26,522 bases of DNA from contig KV919301.1 in NCBI GenBank assembly GCA_002049455.2, positions 1 to 26,522 on the forward strand. The letters are read 5' to 3'. Shown here one piece after another: positions 1 through 9,805 of the stretch. The stretch's first letter is position 1, and the number at the start of each line of letters is the position of its first letter. A model generated the notes under the pieces. The model was not told the DNA's origin. It ran no database searches and saw nothing but the letters and a program-made list of their open reading frames with translations. A program made the translations under genes and the position numbers. The DNA comes from Porphyra umbilicalis. Taxonomy: Eukaryota > Rhodophyta > Bangiophyceae > Bangiales > Bangiaceae.

Positions 1-777
1 GGCGGGTCCACCAAGAGCCCTGCGCTGTCGCCTTCGCCTTGACCGCCGCCGCCGCCGCTGCGTTGCGCGCCGCGTGGGCCACCTCCCGCGTCGCTTGGGC
101 AAAGCACACCCACTGCAGGCGCGCCGTAACGGGGCGGGGCTCTGTGGCGTTGCCAACCCACACGTGGTCCAACGCCGCCGCCAAGTCGACGCCCTCCCCG
201 CCGCAGTCGCTGCCAGCGGTGGCCGGCGCGTCGACGCCATCCCCGTGGTTGGGCGTCCCCTCCGCGCCCGCCCACCCCCCCCAGCCGGAAGCTCCACCCC
301 AAACGTCCCCAGACAATCCGCAGCATAGGCGCGGTTGTCGAGCCGCGCGAGCGTCCACACAAACGCTACGTCCAGCGGCGGCAGGGGCGGCGGGTGCGCC
401 ACCCCGCCCGCCGTCTTGGTCGACAGCGACGCCCACGCGTTATGCTCCTCCGCCGACAGCGGTCGCGCCGCAGCTGCGCATGCCGTCCGTCTCGTGGTCG
501 CTGCCACGGTCGCCGCCGCCGCCACCAGCGCGTCCGCCTTCTTGGCGGCCCGCCCGTGGAGCACAACGCGCCCCGTCGCGTGCAGGTGGGCCGCGTACAT
601 GGGCAAAAACACTTCTTGGTAGCGCAGGAGGGCGGCCGTCAGACCGGGACCGTGCCACAGCACCGTCGCTGTACTGTCGACGCGGCGCAGCAGGTCGCGC
701 AGGGCCCCCGCCGCAGCGGGTAGCGCCGCCGCGCGTGGCGGCAGGCTCAGAGCGGAGGGGGCCGAGTCCGCCTCCAT
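1..777 (-). CDS. DUF1399/GRDP-like protein, 5' part, frame-broken, runs off the window
   Basis: An open frame on the minus strand starts at the ATG at 777-775, in a strong Kozak context (ACCATGG), and stays open to the window edge. Residues 52-61 (RYQEVFLPMY) and 134-160 (LDVAFVW, then YAADCLGTFG) follow the pattern of the DUF1399 family (glycine-rich domain proteins, plant GRDP). There a conserved Arg-Tyr-x-x-Phe-Leu block is followed by a 'PTLDIDLVWHTHQL...Y..D...G' block. The WHTH histidines are absent here (WTLARL). After residue 165 the starting frame turns into arginine-rich, unlikely protein. The frame one base off reads as plausible protein to the edge (for example DLAAALDHVWVGNATE and QWVCFAQATREVAHAARN). 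The switch falls on the run of eight C (plus strand) at 275-282, so a one-base deletion or a sequencing error there is likely. The family call is from memory of the motif. The molecular role is unknown. Confidence 0.55.
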   Translation of the reverse strand, partial: MEADSAPSALSLPPRAAALPAAAGALRDLLRRVDSTATVLWHGPGLTAALLRYQEVFLPMYAAHLHATGRVVLHGRAAKKADALVAAAATVAATTRRTACAAAARPLSAEEHNAWASLSTKTAGGVAHPPPLPPLDVAFVWTLARLDNRAYAADCLGTFGVELPAGGGGRARRGRPTTGMASTRRPPLAATAAGRASTWRRRWTTCGLATPQSPAPLRRACSGCALPKRRGRWPTRRATQRRRRRSRRRRQRRALGGPA

Positions 778-1010
778 GGTCGACGGGCGAGAGGGTGCCG
801 TGCCCCAGTCGCTGGTGAGCAACCACGCAGTTGGGAGTGTCGTCTGCGGCATGGGAAAAAAGACGCGACGCCGGTCCTGCTTCCTGACGTTGCTTGAATA
901 GAGGCGCCCACTTGACGAGGTCGCACGCGGCCTCGTCACGGGCCCGCAGCGTCTCCCGGTGTCCTCGTCACACCTTGCGCAGAGTGTCTGCCGTGACGAG
1001 GTCCACAGCC

Positions 1011-1063
1011 AGACCACGAGTGTGGCGGCAGATGAGCAGACCACGAGTGTGACGGCAGATGAC
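1011..1063. repeat. 27-bp tandem duplication
   Basis: Two adjacent copies of a sequence beginning AGACCACGAGTGTG lie at 1011-1037 and 1038-1063. They differ by one substitution and one base at the end. The element lies between the two divergent genes. No function is evident. Confidence 0.75.
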
Positions 1064-1669
1064 ATGAAGGAACCGGGCTGATCTATTTTCTCCCAAATCG
1101 AGTGAACTTGGGTTGCGAAACTGGCCCAGCCAATCATATTGCAGTATAGAGCGGCCTGCAACGCCGCTCGGGCTGGGTCAGAATCGGTGCACGGCCCTGG
1201 GCAGCCGGATAAAGGAGGCGGATCTTACCCGGATGAGCGGCAGGTGGTCCATATCTGGCCGGAAAAAAAGTGCGCCCGGTCCAGGCCATCCTTCCATATT
1301 CACTGTTTGCTGCACGTCACTGGACCGACACGACACTGGAGCCTGACGGATCTCTCGTTGACCCACCACAACGGCCCAGAAACGAGGTCTGTGAGCCCTC
1401 GCTGGGCAGCGGGTGCGGCACCCCCCCCGATGTGACCACTGCGGCACCCGGCCGCACGGGCCTGCTACCGGCGCCGTCCACTGGCGTCGTACTGTACCGG
1501 GCGGATGACGGCCCCGCACGCACCCTGCCACCATGCGGTCGCCCCGGCCATCGCTACCGCCGCGTTGCCGCCGCAGTGGACGGCGGCGCCGGCCTCCCCG
1601 CGCGGCACACCGGTTTGATTCCGTCGCACCGGGTTTCTTGCGGCCGTCCCCGCCCCCCTACGCTTCGCT

Positions 1670-1805
1670 GACGCTGCGCTGCCGCCGCCGCGCTGCCGCC
1701 GCACTGCCGCCGCGCTGCCGCCGCGCCGCCGCCGCGCCGCCGCCGCGCTGCCGCCGCGCCGCCGCCGCGCTGCTGCCGCGCCGTCGCCGCGCTACCGCCG
1801 CGGTT
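1670..1805. repeat. CCG/GCC-rich simple repeat
   Basis: The stretch is built almost wholly from GCCGCCGCG and GCTGCCGCC-type units. It gives long Ala/Arg/Pro runs in every frame, so the overlapping open frames are a product of composition. Confidence 0.8.
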
Positions 1806-2100
1806 CTTGGACCGGGGAGCGTCGGCTCCCGCTCTACCCGGGGTGCCGTGATTCACTTCTTTCTCCCCCCTCCCTCCTCCGCTACTCCGACCCTACGGTG
1901 CTGCGTTTGGCACCCCGGCGGGCCCGACAGCCCACCGCCGCCTCTCTCTACTATTGGCGCCGTGGTCGGTGAGCGGTGCGGCGGCGTTGGCGGCGGCGCC
2001 CGGCTCGCGGTTGCGACCTGCGCTGCTACCTTCTGCTGTCGCCTTCACGACCGTACGAGATGCCTATGTCCCAACGAAGCCGCTGATACGAGGCGTCCTG

Positions 2101-2270
2101 GTATGTCTGAGTGGGGTGCCACAGTGCCTGTTTCTGCCTGCTTTGTTCACCCCGCCTTCATGTGCTTGTCGTCTTTTTCTGTATGCTGACTTTGCTGCGT
2201 GTGTCTTGCTATGCTTGCTCTCGGTCCCGACCGCATCGTGTTCAATTCTTTGATGTCTTTTTGTTCACAG
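2101..2270 (+). other. Probable 5' UTR intron of the KDZ-Ulp1 gene
   Basis: It begins with GTATGT at 2101, is pyrimidine-rich throughout, has a CTGAC branch-like motif, and ends in TTTTTGTTCACAG at 2270. Length and composition resemble the coding intron at 3780-3959. The upstream exon has no in-frame ATG that could be joined to the main frame, so it is read as untranslated leader. Confidence 0.6.
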
Positions 2271-2285
2271 GTTGGTCTCATTTCG

Positions 2286-5200
2286 ATGGAGCAAGCCCCG
2301 AGCAGGTTTGGGCCGGCGGTCGCGTCCCCCCACACTGGATCATCAACCTCGTCGGGCATCATCAGTCGAGCTCTCTTTGAGCGTGCCCCAGCCACGCGAT
2401 TGGGCAATGCAGTGGTCGGACTTGATAGTGGGGCCCGCGGCCGCGTCGTCGCCCATGGGTGGAGCGAGCGGACGTCCGTCGCTGACGACCAGTTGGTCGA
2501 GACGCCGGAACTGGCGCCGCCCGAGCTATCGGCTCGGCGTTTGGCCGGTGCTAGTCCTGGCCTTCCCCTTGCTCCCAGACGCAACCGCGGTGGACCCGCA
2601 CAGGCGGGAACACGTGCGTCTGGGCGCCCTGTTGGGTCGCGTACGCTTGAAAACGACGGCGACGCGTCGCCGGAAATGGCCGCGGACCCACCCCATGCCG
2701 CTGAGGAGATCAAGCGTCCACGGCCAACTGAGGCCCCTGCAACGCAAGAGGAGCTCATGGTGGCGGCCCTGGTACCATGCATCCAACGGTCATGTGGGCT
2801 CCCGTCCTCTTCCTCCTTTGGTAGCAACGCTGCCCGTGTCACCGCCACTATGATTGGGGACCCGCACTCTCGCTCGCGGGCCATTGTGTTGCGATATGGG
2901 CAGCGCCGTGACGAGGTCGCCATCCTGTGGCTGTCGCCTCGAGGTGGGCTCCTGTGCTCCTGCCACGGTGGGACGCAGAACGCGAGATTCCTGTCCGCGT
3001 CGTCACGGAGCTCTGAGTGCAAACACGCCAAGTTGATGGACAGCTGCCTGGCCGCGGCTGGCGTGTCGGTGGATCTCTTCCGGCGGAACTTTTGTTTGAC
3101 GTCCGACGCGACAAACTTTTGCGTGTCCCCCTCGCTCGGACCGTCGGGGGTGGTGTACGTGCTCTACCGCAAGGTCTACTCCGTCGTGACCTTTGTCGGA
3201 AAGTACGGCACATGTGTGGCGCCGGGCTGTCGCCGGTTCTCGCGCCGCTGCGGGCACGTGGTGATGGCACGCCGCTTCCGCGACAGTCTTCCTGTCAACG
3301 ACCGCCAGCAGACGGCCGATGACGAGGGCACTGACAGGGCCGCGCCGACGTCGACGCCGTGCGGTCGGCCTTTGTACATCACCGACGAAGACGAGGATGC
3401 GGGTCTGGAGAAGTTGCCCTCCGACACCCTCCGATCCGGTCAAGATGCACTTGAGGTGGAGGTCAGTCTCCGCCGGAAGCGCAACATGCTGCCCTGCTCG
3501 TCGGAGATCTCCATCGGCGAAGCCTGGAACCGGACGGCCGACTGGAAGGCGTTGTACGTGCAGCGGGGACGGCTGCGGGACGAGACCTGCTCCCAGGATC
3601 TCAAGGCCATCATGGCGTGCCACGTCTCGATGGTCAAACGGGGCTTGGTCGCTGACACAAGACAGCCGCTGATTGAGTCCCATTGCGGCACCTGCGGGCA
3701 GGCGCGATCGCCCACGATCAAGGCCGTCTTTGAGCAGGGCATCCTTACGACGCATCATCCGACGGCTCCGGCATTACGCGTACGTTATTGTCTCGCTTGG
3801 CTCCCATGCTTGCCTTCGTTGGTTTCTTTGCGCGCGCGCGTCTTAGTGTTGCTCTCTATCTTCTTCCGCTTCGTTCATGATCCGAAAGACTCACCGCATC
3901 CCTTGTGTTCATGCTCGCCGCTTGCTTATGTTTACTGGGGTCGTTTTTTTATTGTTTAGGTGCGTGTCGGGCGATGGCGTTGCAACCGAGAGGGCTGTGG
4001 GCGGATGGTGGAGTACGACGGCAGCAACGACGGGCTTTTCTCCATGCGGAGGCGCAACAAGCACAAGCAGTGGCTCGTCTACACGCGCGGGCTGCTGGAC
4101 AAGCTCATTTCCTTCGTGATCTCGGCGCGCTCAACGTACACGGCCGCGACCCGTCATCTGGTCGCCGACGTGCGCTCTTTGGCGTTGCGGCGGCAGGACA
4201 TGGTCAAGCTTGGGACCGCCTTCAACGCTACCGTCCTGGTGACGACCGAGACGGCTCGGTGCCCGAAGTGCGGTCCCAATCCGGACTTCATTGTCATCGA
4301 CGCTCAGTCCATCGGCTGCACCGATGTGGAAGACGTGCAACCGATTCGCCCTGGGGAGGATTGCCCCGTTCTCCCGATCGAGGCGTCCAAGTTGTGCATC
4401 TTGCAGCACGCGGGGCTCCGCATGGCCGTTGACAAGGTGCTCAGCGGGTGCAAGCCCTTGACAGATCCCCAAGAGCGCCTCTTGGCGGCGTGGCACGCCA
4501 CTGCTTTGAGCTGTCGTCGGCCGTCCGTCGAGGCAGCAGCTGCCGTGGTCTTCTTTAGGTTTTTCCCCCTCGGCTCGAGCTCGCCTGCCACCGCCGCGAG
4601 GAACAAGCTCAGCAAGAGCGCCGGCGGCACGAGTGGGGCTCCCAAGCAGGGGGTCGCCGTCTCCGATGACAACGGGGGCGACTCGGAGCACGAAGAGGGC
4701 GAGAAGGCGGCCAAGAAGCACGCGCACACCAAGAAGGGCCTCGGACCAGAGGCGGCCGTCCGTCAGGATGACGACGGCAATCTCGTGTTGGGTGGCAAGG
4801 GGAAGGCCCCGGTCCCAGCGGTCGAGACGTGGCGCGACCGCGTTGGCGTGTGCGCCCCCAACTTCTCCTCCTACTCCCGCGACGACGACGGGGCGTGGCT
4901 CTGTATCCTTCCCTTCCTCAAGGCAATGCTCGCCGAGACCGCGACGAGCATGTTTCAGAGCCACGATGAGGCTGCCGTGGGTCTCCTGGCGGACAGCCTC
5001 ATGTTTCAGGGCAGGGGCAGGTGGCGCGACGTGACGAAGGCCGCGGACGGGGTCGGCTTCGTGGGCAGCTTCCTAGGCCTCTTCGACGAGGTGCTCGACT
5101 CGACGGCGCTGTTCCGCGTGTCGGTCGGGGTTCTCCTGCGGCAAGCGCTAGACGTCGAGACGATTGTCGACGAAGAGTTTGACAAGCACGCCAACAGCAA

Positions 5201-7223
5201 GAGGACCATAGAGCGTGGTTGGCGAAACGCGCAGTATTGCGCCGCGTGGGGCAAGCGCCCAACGCCTGCCGACTTTTCCGCGTGGAAGGCGGCCCACCCC
5301 GTGTACCAGGACGCCGACATCGACGATCCCCTCGTGTCGTTCGAGTTTTTTGCCAGCCTTCCCCGGGTGCGGCCCGGCATCTATGACTCTGTCGCGGCGG
5401 CACGGCGTAAGAAGTATCACGGCAAGAAGCGGCATGCAGCTGACGTGGAAGGGGACGGGGACGCGTGCAACAAAGCGTTTTCGATTGCGGCCGGCTTGAC
5501 TCAAGGTGTCTTCAACGTCGTGTGTCCACACGTGATTACACTCGGCTTCCGGTGCCTCTTCCGCGCCGAGAGTGTTGGAGAGGCTCTCTCCATTGTGCTC
5601 GAGCGGTTTCCTAAGCTACCTCGCGTCATCTTCTATGATGTGGCCTGCAAGATTGACAAGAACGCGATGCGTCGCGTACGGACCATCATCCGCGACCACA
5701 ACGTGCGCTGTATCCTTGACCGGCCTCACTCAATCACCCACGGCTGCTCGCCCATCTACATGCCCGACGAGAGTTTGGGGACGACCGCCGGCGTGGCGAC
5801 GCAGGCGGCCGAGGTATCCCATTCCATCTCGGTGGGTAACCGGACCAGCCTTGCGTACATGGCTCCGGGGACGTACATGATCCACCGCATGATCCAAGTC
5901 GCGTTCATGAACGCCAGGAAGCTCTACCGCCTCTTCTCCAAGAACGTGCGCAGCGAGAATGACCACATTGCGCTCTCCCCCTTCTTCCACCAGCGACTCT
6001 CGCACCAGTGTCAACGCAGCTCGGATTGCTCGTGCAGCTCACACTCCCTGGGCTCGGGTGAAGAGTCCATCGGTGCGGTGCTGTCCGGCTCCATCGTCAC
6101 GGCCAAGTTGGGCTCCGTGATCGGAGCGCCGGCGTCGGCTGCCGGTTCGGCTGCCCTCACAAGCTGTGGCATTCCGGTCGGCCTCCAGCGCGGCGCGATG
6201 ATGTCTGCATCCGATGCTGCAGCTTCTCATGCGGTTGCCGCTCTTGCAGCTGCTCCTTCTCCACAGCCCGACGGCGGCGTGGCAACTGACGACGGGTTCG
6301 AAGATGACGGGCCTGACTCGGACTGGGCGCCACCCGACGAGGATCCAGCTTCGTCGACAGGGGCGGAGGAGGAGGATGTTCCTCCCGCCTTCAACCCCTC
6401 CCTGTTCAAGGATGTGGACGGGCCGGGCACGCACCCAATGTCTGCGGAGCTGCGGCTGGCCGTTCATCGGCTGTCCATGGATGGCTTTGGGGACGGTCCA
6501 GTGCGCCCGCTCAACCGGGCCAGGATTATTCTGTCTACAGCGGACTTTGGGTTGCTCCGGGGTGAGAACTGGCTGAATGATGAGGTCATGAACTCCTACT
6601 TGGCGTTGATCAACAAGCGCGACGGGACACTGCGGCAGATCCAGGTGTCGGCGGGATGTGACGGTCAACCACCGCTGCCCAAGTTCCGGCGGACGTGCTG
6701 CTTTAATACCTTCCTCTTTAGCCGCATTTACTCCCCGCTGCTCGGCTATGACGGCGACGGTGTGCGCAAGTGGGGTGTCAAGGGCGGCCTGGACTTGCAG
6801 GACGTCGACCTCATCGTCGTGCCCATCAACCTCCAACGAGTGCATTGGGTGCTCGTGGCGATCGACGTGGAGCACAAGACCTTTTTGTACTTTGACCCGT
6901 TCGGGACGGGGGATAACAATGGCTGCTTGCCCATCGTGCGGCGGTGGTTGCGTGAAGAGGCGGTCCGCCAGCTGGGCGTGGACGGGGCGGCGGCCCTGGA
7001 CGTACATTCGTGGGGCACTGTGCTTGGCGACGCGGCCTGGCCAGTGCAAGAGGACGCCGGCAGTTGCGGTGTGTTCTCTCTCTTGTTTGCTAATTGTCTT
7101 TCTGCTGGTTTGCCCCCTCGTTTCTCACAGAGAGATATTCCCGCAGTGCGTGACCGCATGGCTGTGGACCTGTACCTGGACGAGCTCAAGTGCAGCACCC
7201 CAGCGACAACTATGCCATTGTAA
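2286..7223 (+). CDS. KDZ-family transposase with C-terminal Ulp1-type cysteine protease (spliced 2286-3779 + 3960-7223)
   Basis: This is the probable transposase of a Kyakuja/Dileera/Zisupton DNA transposon, 1585 aa after splicing. In order I see: a SWIM-like zinc site (C310, C315, C322, H324); an HCGTCG motif shortly before the splice junction; a CxC-like finger (C506, C511) followed by MVEYDG; a charged low-complexity insert (about 735-778); and the transposase core (about 1010-1150). The core has a CPH motif, FYDVACK with D1058, LDRPHSITHGC with D1085, and E1116 in a QAAEVSHS segment. These three acids are my candidates for the metal-binding triad. An acidic linker (about 1273-1320) leads to a Ulp1/C48 peptidase (about 1349-1575). 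Its catalytic residues are all present: H1460 (VHWVLV), D1477 (YFDPFG), Q1528 and C1534 (QEDAGSCGVF). The start is the first ATG after the 5' UTR intron, with G at +4. Ulp1-type enzymes cleave SUMO-like modifiers; whether this one acts on SUMO or on transposase processing is unknown. The gene appears intact. Confidence 0.88.
3780..3959 (+). other. Coding intron of the KDZ-Ulp1 gene
   Basis: The donor GTACGT is at 3780 and the acceptor TTTTTTTATTGTTTAG ends at 3959. Length is 180 bp, phase 0, both flanking exons in the same frame. An in-frame TAG forms the acceptor itself, so an unspliced transcript would end just before the CxC finger. Splicing joins ...APALR to VRVGRWRC, which restores the finger block expected for this family. 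Confidence 0.88.
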
Positions 7224-7227
7224 TAAA
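7222..7227 (+). terminator. AATAAA poly(A) signal overlapping the stop codon
   Basis: The stop TAA at 7221-7223 lies inside TGTAATAAA (7219-7227), so AATAAA shares two bases with the stop codon. The 3' UTR should therefore be very short. TGTAATAA also occurs downstream of the convergent minus-strand gene at 12946-12939. Confidence 0.5.
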
Positions 7228-9805
7228 CTTTGTACGCATCTATGAGTGCCACGCCCAGGAGCCACACACAACAAGAACTCAGAAGACCACACCCATTTGA
7301 GACGACGACCAAGTCCACACGGTTGCGACCACATGCGCTCCCGCCGCCTCAAAACAGCCTCCTTCCCCCCCTCTCGCCTACACCCGTGAACCTGACGAGT
7401 CGCCTGCCGTCTCTTAAGGCGGCGGTCCGGCTAACCTCCAGTCAAACCCTCCCCTCCCTGCTTTCACGTGCGTCCCACCCACGGCGTGCCCCCAACCGTT
7501 CCCACGCTCAGCTGCCGCCCTCCACTCCCTCCGCTTGCAAACGGCGAGGCGGCAGCTGCTCGCCGCGGACGCGCAACGTCATTGCCGCCGCCGCCGCCCC
7601 CGCTTCGAGACCGTCCAGCATCCGCCGCGAGCGTCCTTTGCGGTCAGCCGTAGAGGCGTCCGCAGCGGCGGGGGAGGCTTAGGTTGCGGCCGAGGCCTAT
7701 GGCCGCGTCATGGCGGTGCAGCGCCAGTGGAACCGTCGTAAGCAGCGTTTCCCAGATGCCGCCGCCGCCGTTGGTGGCACCAAAGCCCGTGCCGCTGGGC
7801 GGGAGCGTCCACAAGGAGGAGCACTGGGAAAACGGCTGCCAAGGCTGCAAGCGGTCATGCAGGGAAAACGTCGCAGCCGGCCAGGCCAGTGGAAGCGAGA
7901 GGGAGCGTTAGGGGCCGCGTTGGGTGAAGGAGTGCGAGGGCGGCGAGGTCAATGATGTGTAGAGCCAGGCAAGGCCGAGGAAAATGGTTCAGCAACTGGG
8001 ACCAAGCACATCCATTCACTCCCCGTGCACCGCCGTCGCAGCAGGCCTTCTGCCGGTGCCAGCGTCGGAGGCAGCTGGCGGTGACCAAGTCACCTGGCCC
8101 AAGGAGCAGCCGGCTCTCTCCGAAACAGAACGTAGTGCACGCAGCAGAGGGCTCACTTACTCTTCATTCCATAATACAGCTGGCAGTGTCATACCAAAGA
8201 GAGGGCCGAGGGTGGCGCGGCGCGGAGAGGGCGCGGCGACAACGGGGAGAAGCCGCCGAGGCTGCGAGCCGAGCAACACCGGCACTAAGCAGACAGGACT
8301 CTTCTCCTACCAGCAGGATTGCACATTCAAGTGTGCCTCAGGTGAGTGCTACTTGGCTACATGAAGTAGACACTGTCTAGTCGTACTTCCCTCCCAAGTA
8401 CTGAGGAGAAGCACAGCGCTTCTCAAACAGTGAAGTTCGTGCCCCGACAAGAGTACAGCCGTGTATGGGCTGACTACTGGTCCGTCAACTTTGTAGCCGT
8501 CGAGGCTGGCACTAACAGTGGGTTGCGTGTTCAACACCGGCGGGCGGTAGAGCCAACTTCACGCTAGGCGGGTGGGGGCGGCAGGTCCTCTCTAGACAGC
8601 CCACAGCAAGACTGACAAACTCTGGTAGACAGGCAGGTGCACCTCGGCTTTTCGGAGGCTGAGGACCGCTGTCTGCGCAGAATACACAGCAGTCACAGCC
8701 GATGCACGTACGGCGATGCGCCTACAAACTGGCCTCAACCACACTCCATCGAGGGCAAATTCCCAGAGGCATGGCAGACCGCTAAACAGCACATGACTCA
8801 GTTCAAGCACACCAGTCATACAGGACAGGCACCCTGCGCCGCGCATGGACCGGATGGGGATGCCAGGATGGTGTGGGGAACAGCACTCAATCGTATCGGC
8901 TGGGGTGCGGAGAATCCCTCTGCGACGAACTCTGCTCCGTATGACTCCCACAAGCGATGCCAGCTACATGTTGTCACTGGTTGAGATGAGGAAAGCTGTA
9001 CTTCACGTTCAGCATTGTTCACGACTCAGGGCAGACTGCGGACCACATAGCTGTTATCAGCGGCGAGTGGGTTCTAAGTCGGTCGTGGCATCTCATGCTG
9101 GACACGCTCACGGCGTCGCAAAGAGCAATCTGGGAGCACGCGCCCTGCCTTGCAAGCTATACTTGGGCGCCATGGCATGGGGCTCTGGCTTGGCGGCGAA
9201 GGCAATCGATCTTCGGGCGAGCTTGCATCGATCCGCATGGATCAAGTACGTCCGGCTAATTCTTTCGCATGGGAAGTAGCCCATGTTGTAGCCCCCCCAC
9301 CATTTGTACGTACAGTCAGATGGGCCGAGTGCTCTTCCCGCCGGGAAGCTGTCGAGTGAATCGTTTGCCCCGCCGGAAGCGGGGCTGCTAGGCGTTCCTT
9401 TTGCGCGGGCTGTCGACCCCGCGCTTGGCCGTTGTTTTTTGCGCGGGCTCTGGAACAGGCGAATGGCTTTTTTATGCAGGCTTCCGCACCGAGCGGTGGC
9501 TCGTGTGTGTCGCCATCGGGGCCCGCGCGAGTCCATCCCCCTCGTGTCGCCGCGCCCCCCCCCCCCCTCCGGCGCCTGGCGGCTTGCCGACTTGCGGCTG
9601 CGTCGCACCACCGAGCCTCTTTTTCGGCGTGCTGTTGCTGCTGTTGTGCCATCTTCGCCTCGACGTTGTTCGTTTTCTATGGTGCTCGCACTGCTTTTCG
9701 CCTTGCAACATCCAGCCCCCCCCTCTTCTCACTCCCTGTTTCCCCATCGGCGTCCCCATTCCCCGCGCGAATACACACTAATCCCCTTTGCCTCGGCCCC
9801 ACGCG
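7228..9805. other. 2.6-kb intergenic spacer, no convincing gene
   Basis: I find no recognisable protein, tRNA or rRNA here. Open frames overlap on both strands and look like products of GC-rich composition. The last 150 bases before 9806 are strongly pyrimidine-rich and may be promoter or leader of the helicase gene. A run of 13 C lies at 9555-9567. A consensus 5' splice site (CAG|GTGAGT) at 8342 could mark a leader intron, but I could not pair it with an acceptor. Confidence 0.5.

Larger units (their letters stand above)
778..2100. other. Divergent intergenic region and 5' leader, no convincing gene
   Basis: This stretch separates the minus-strand gene at the left edge from the plus-strand transposase gene, so it should hold both promoters. 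I recognise no TATA box. It contains a 27-bp tandem duplication (1011-1063) and a CCG/GCC simple repeat (about 1670-1805). Open frames such as 1533-2189 translate the triplet repeat and look non-coding. The last part (about 1950-2100) is probably the 5' UTR exon of the transposase gene. It carries a short upstream ORF at 2060-2086 (ATG to TGA, eight codons plus stop). Confidence 0.4.

Noticed and set aside
39..818. 259-codon plus-strand open frame at the left edge
   Set aside because: It is the complement of the minus-strand DUF1399-like gene, is Pro/Ala/Arg-rich in every frame and shows no family resemblance.
1533..2189. 218-codon open frame over the CCG repeat
   Set aside because: Its sequence is mostly translated triplet repeat, and its end overlaps the probable 5' UTR intron.
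7080..7132. Pyrimidine-rich stretch ending in TTTCTCACAG inside the Ulp1 domain, resembling a 3' splice site
   Set aside because: The frame through it encodes the expected protease sequence (LLFANCLSAG, then FSQRDIPAVRDRM), so it is coding.
8342..8347. Consensus 5' splice site CAG|GTGAGT
   Set aside because: No coding exon upstream could be recognised and no matching acceptor chosen, so I did not call a gene or intron here.
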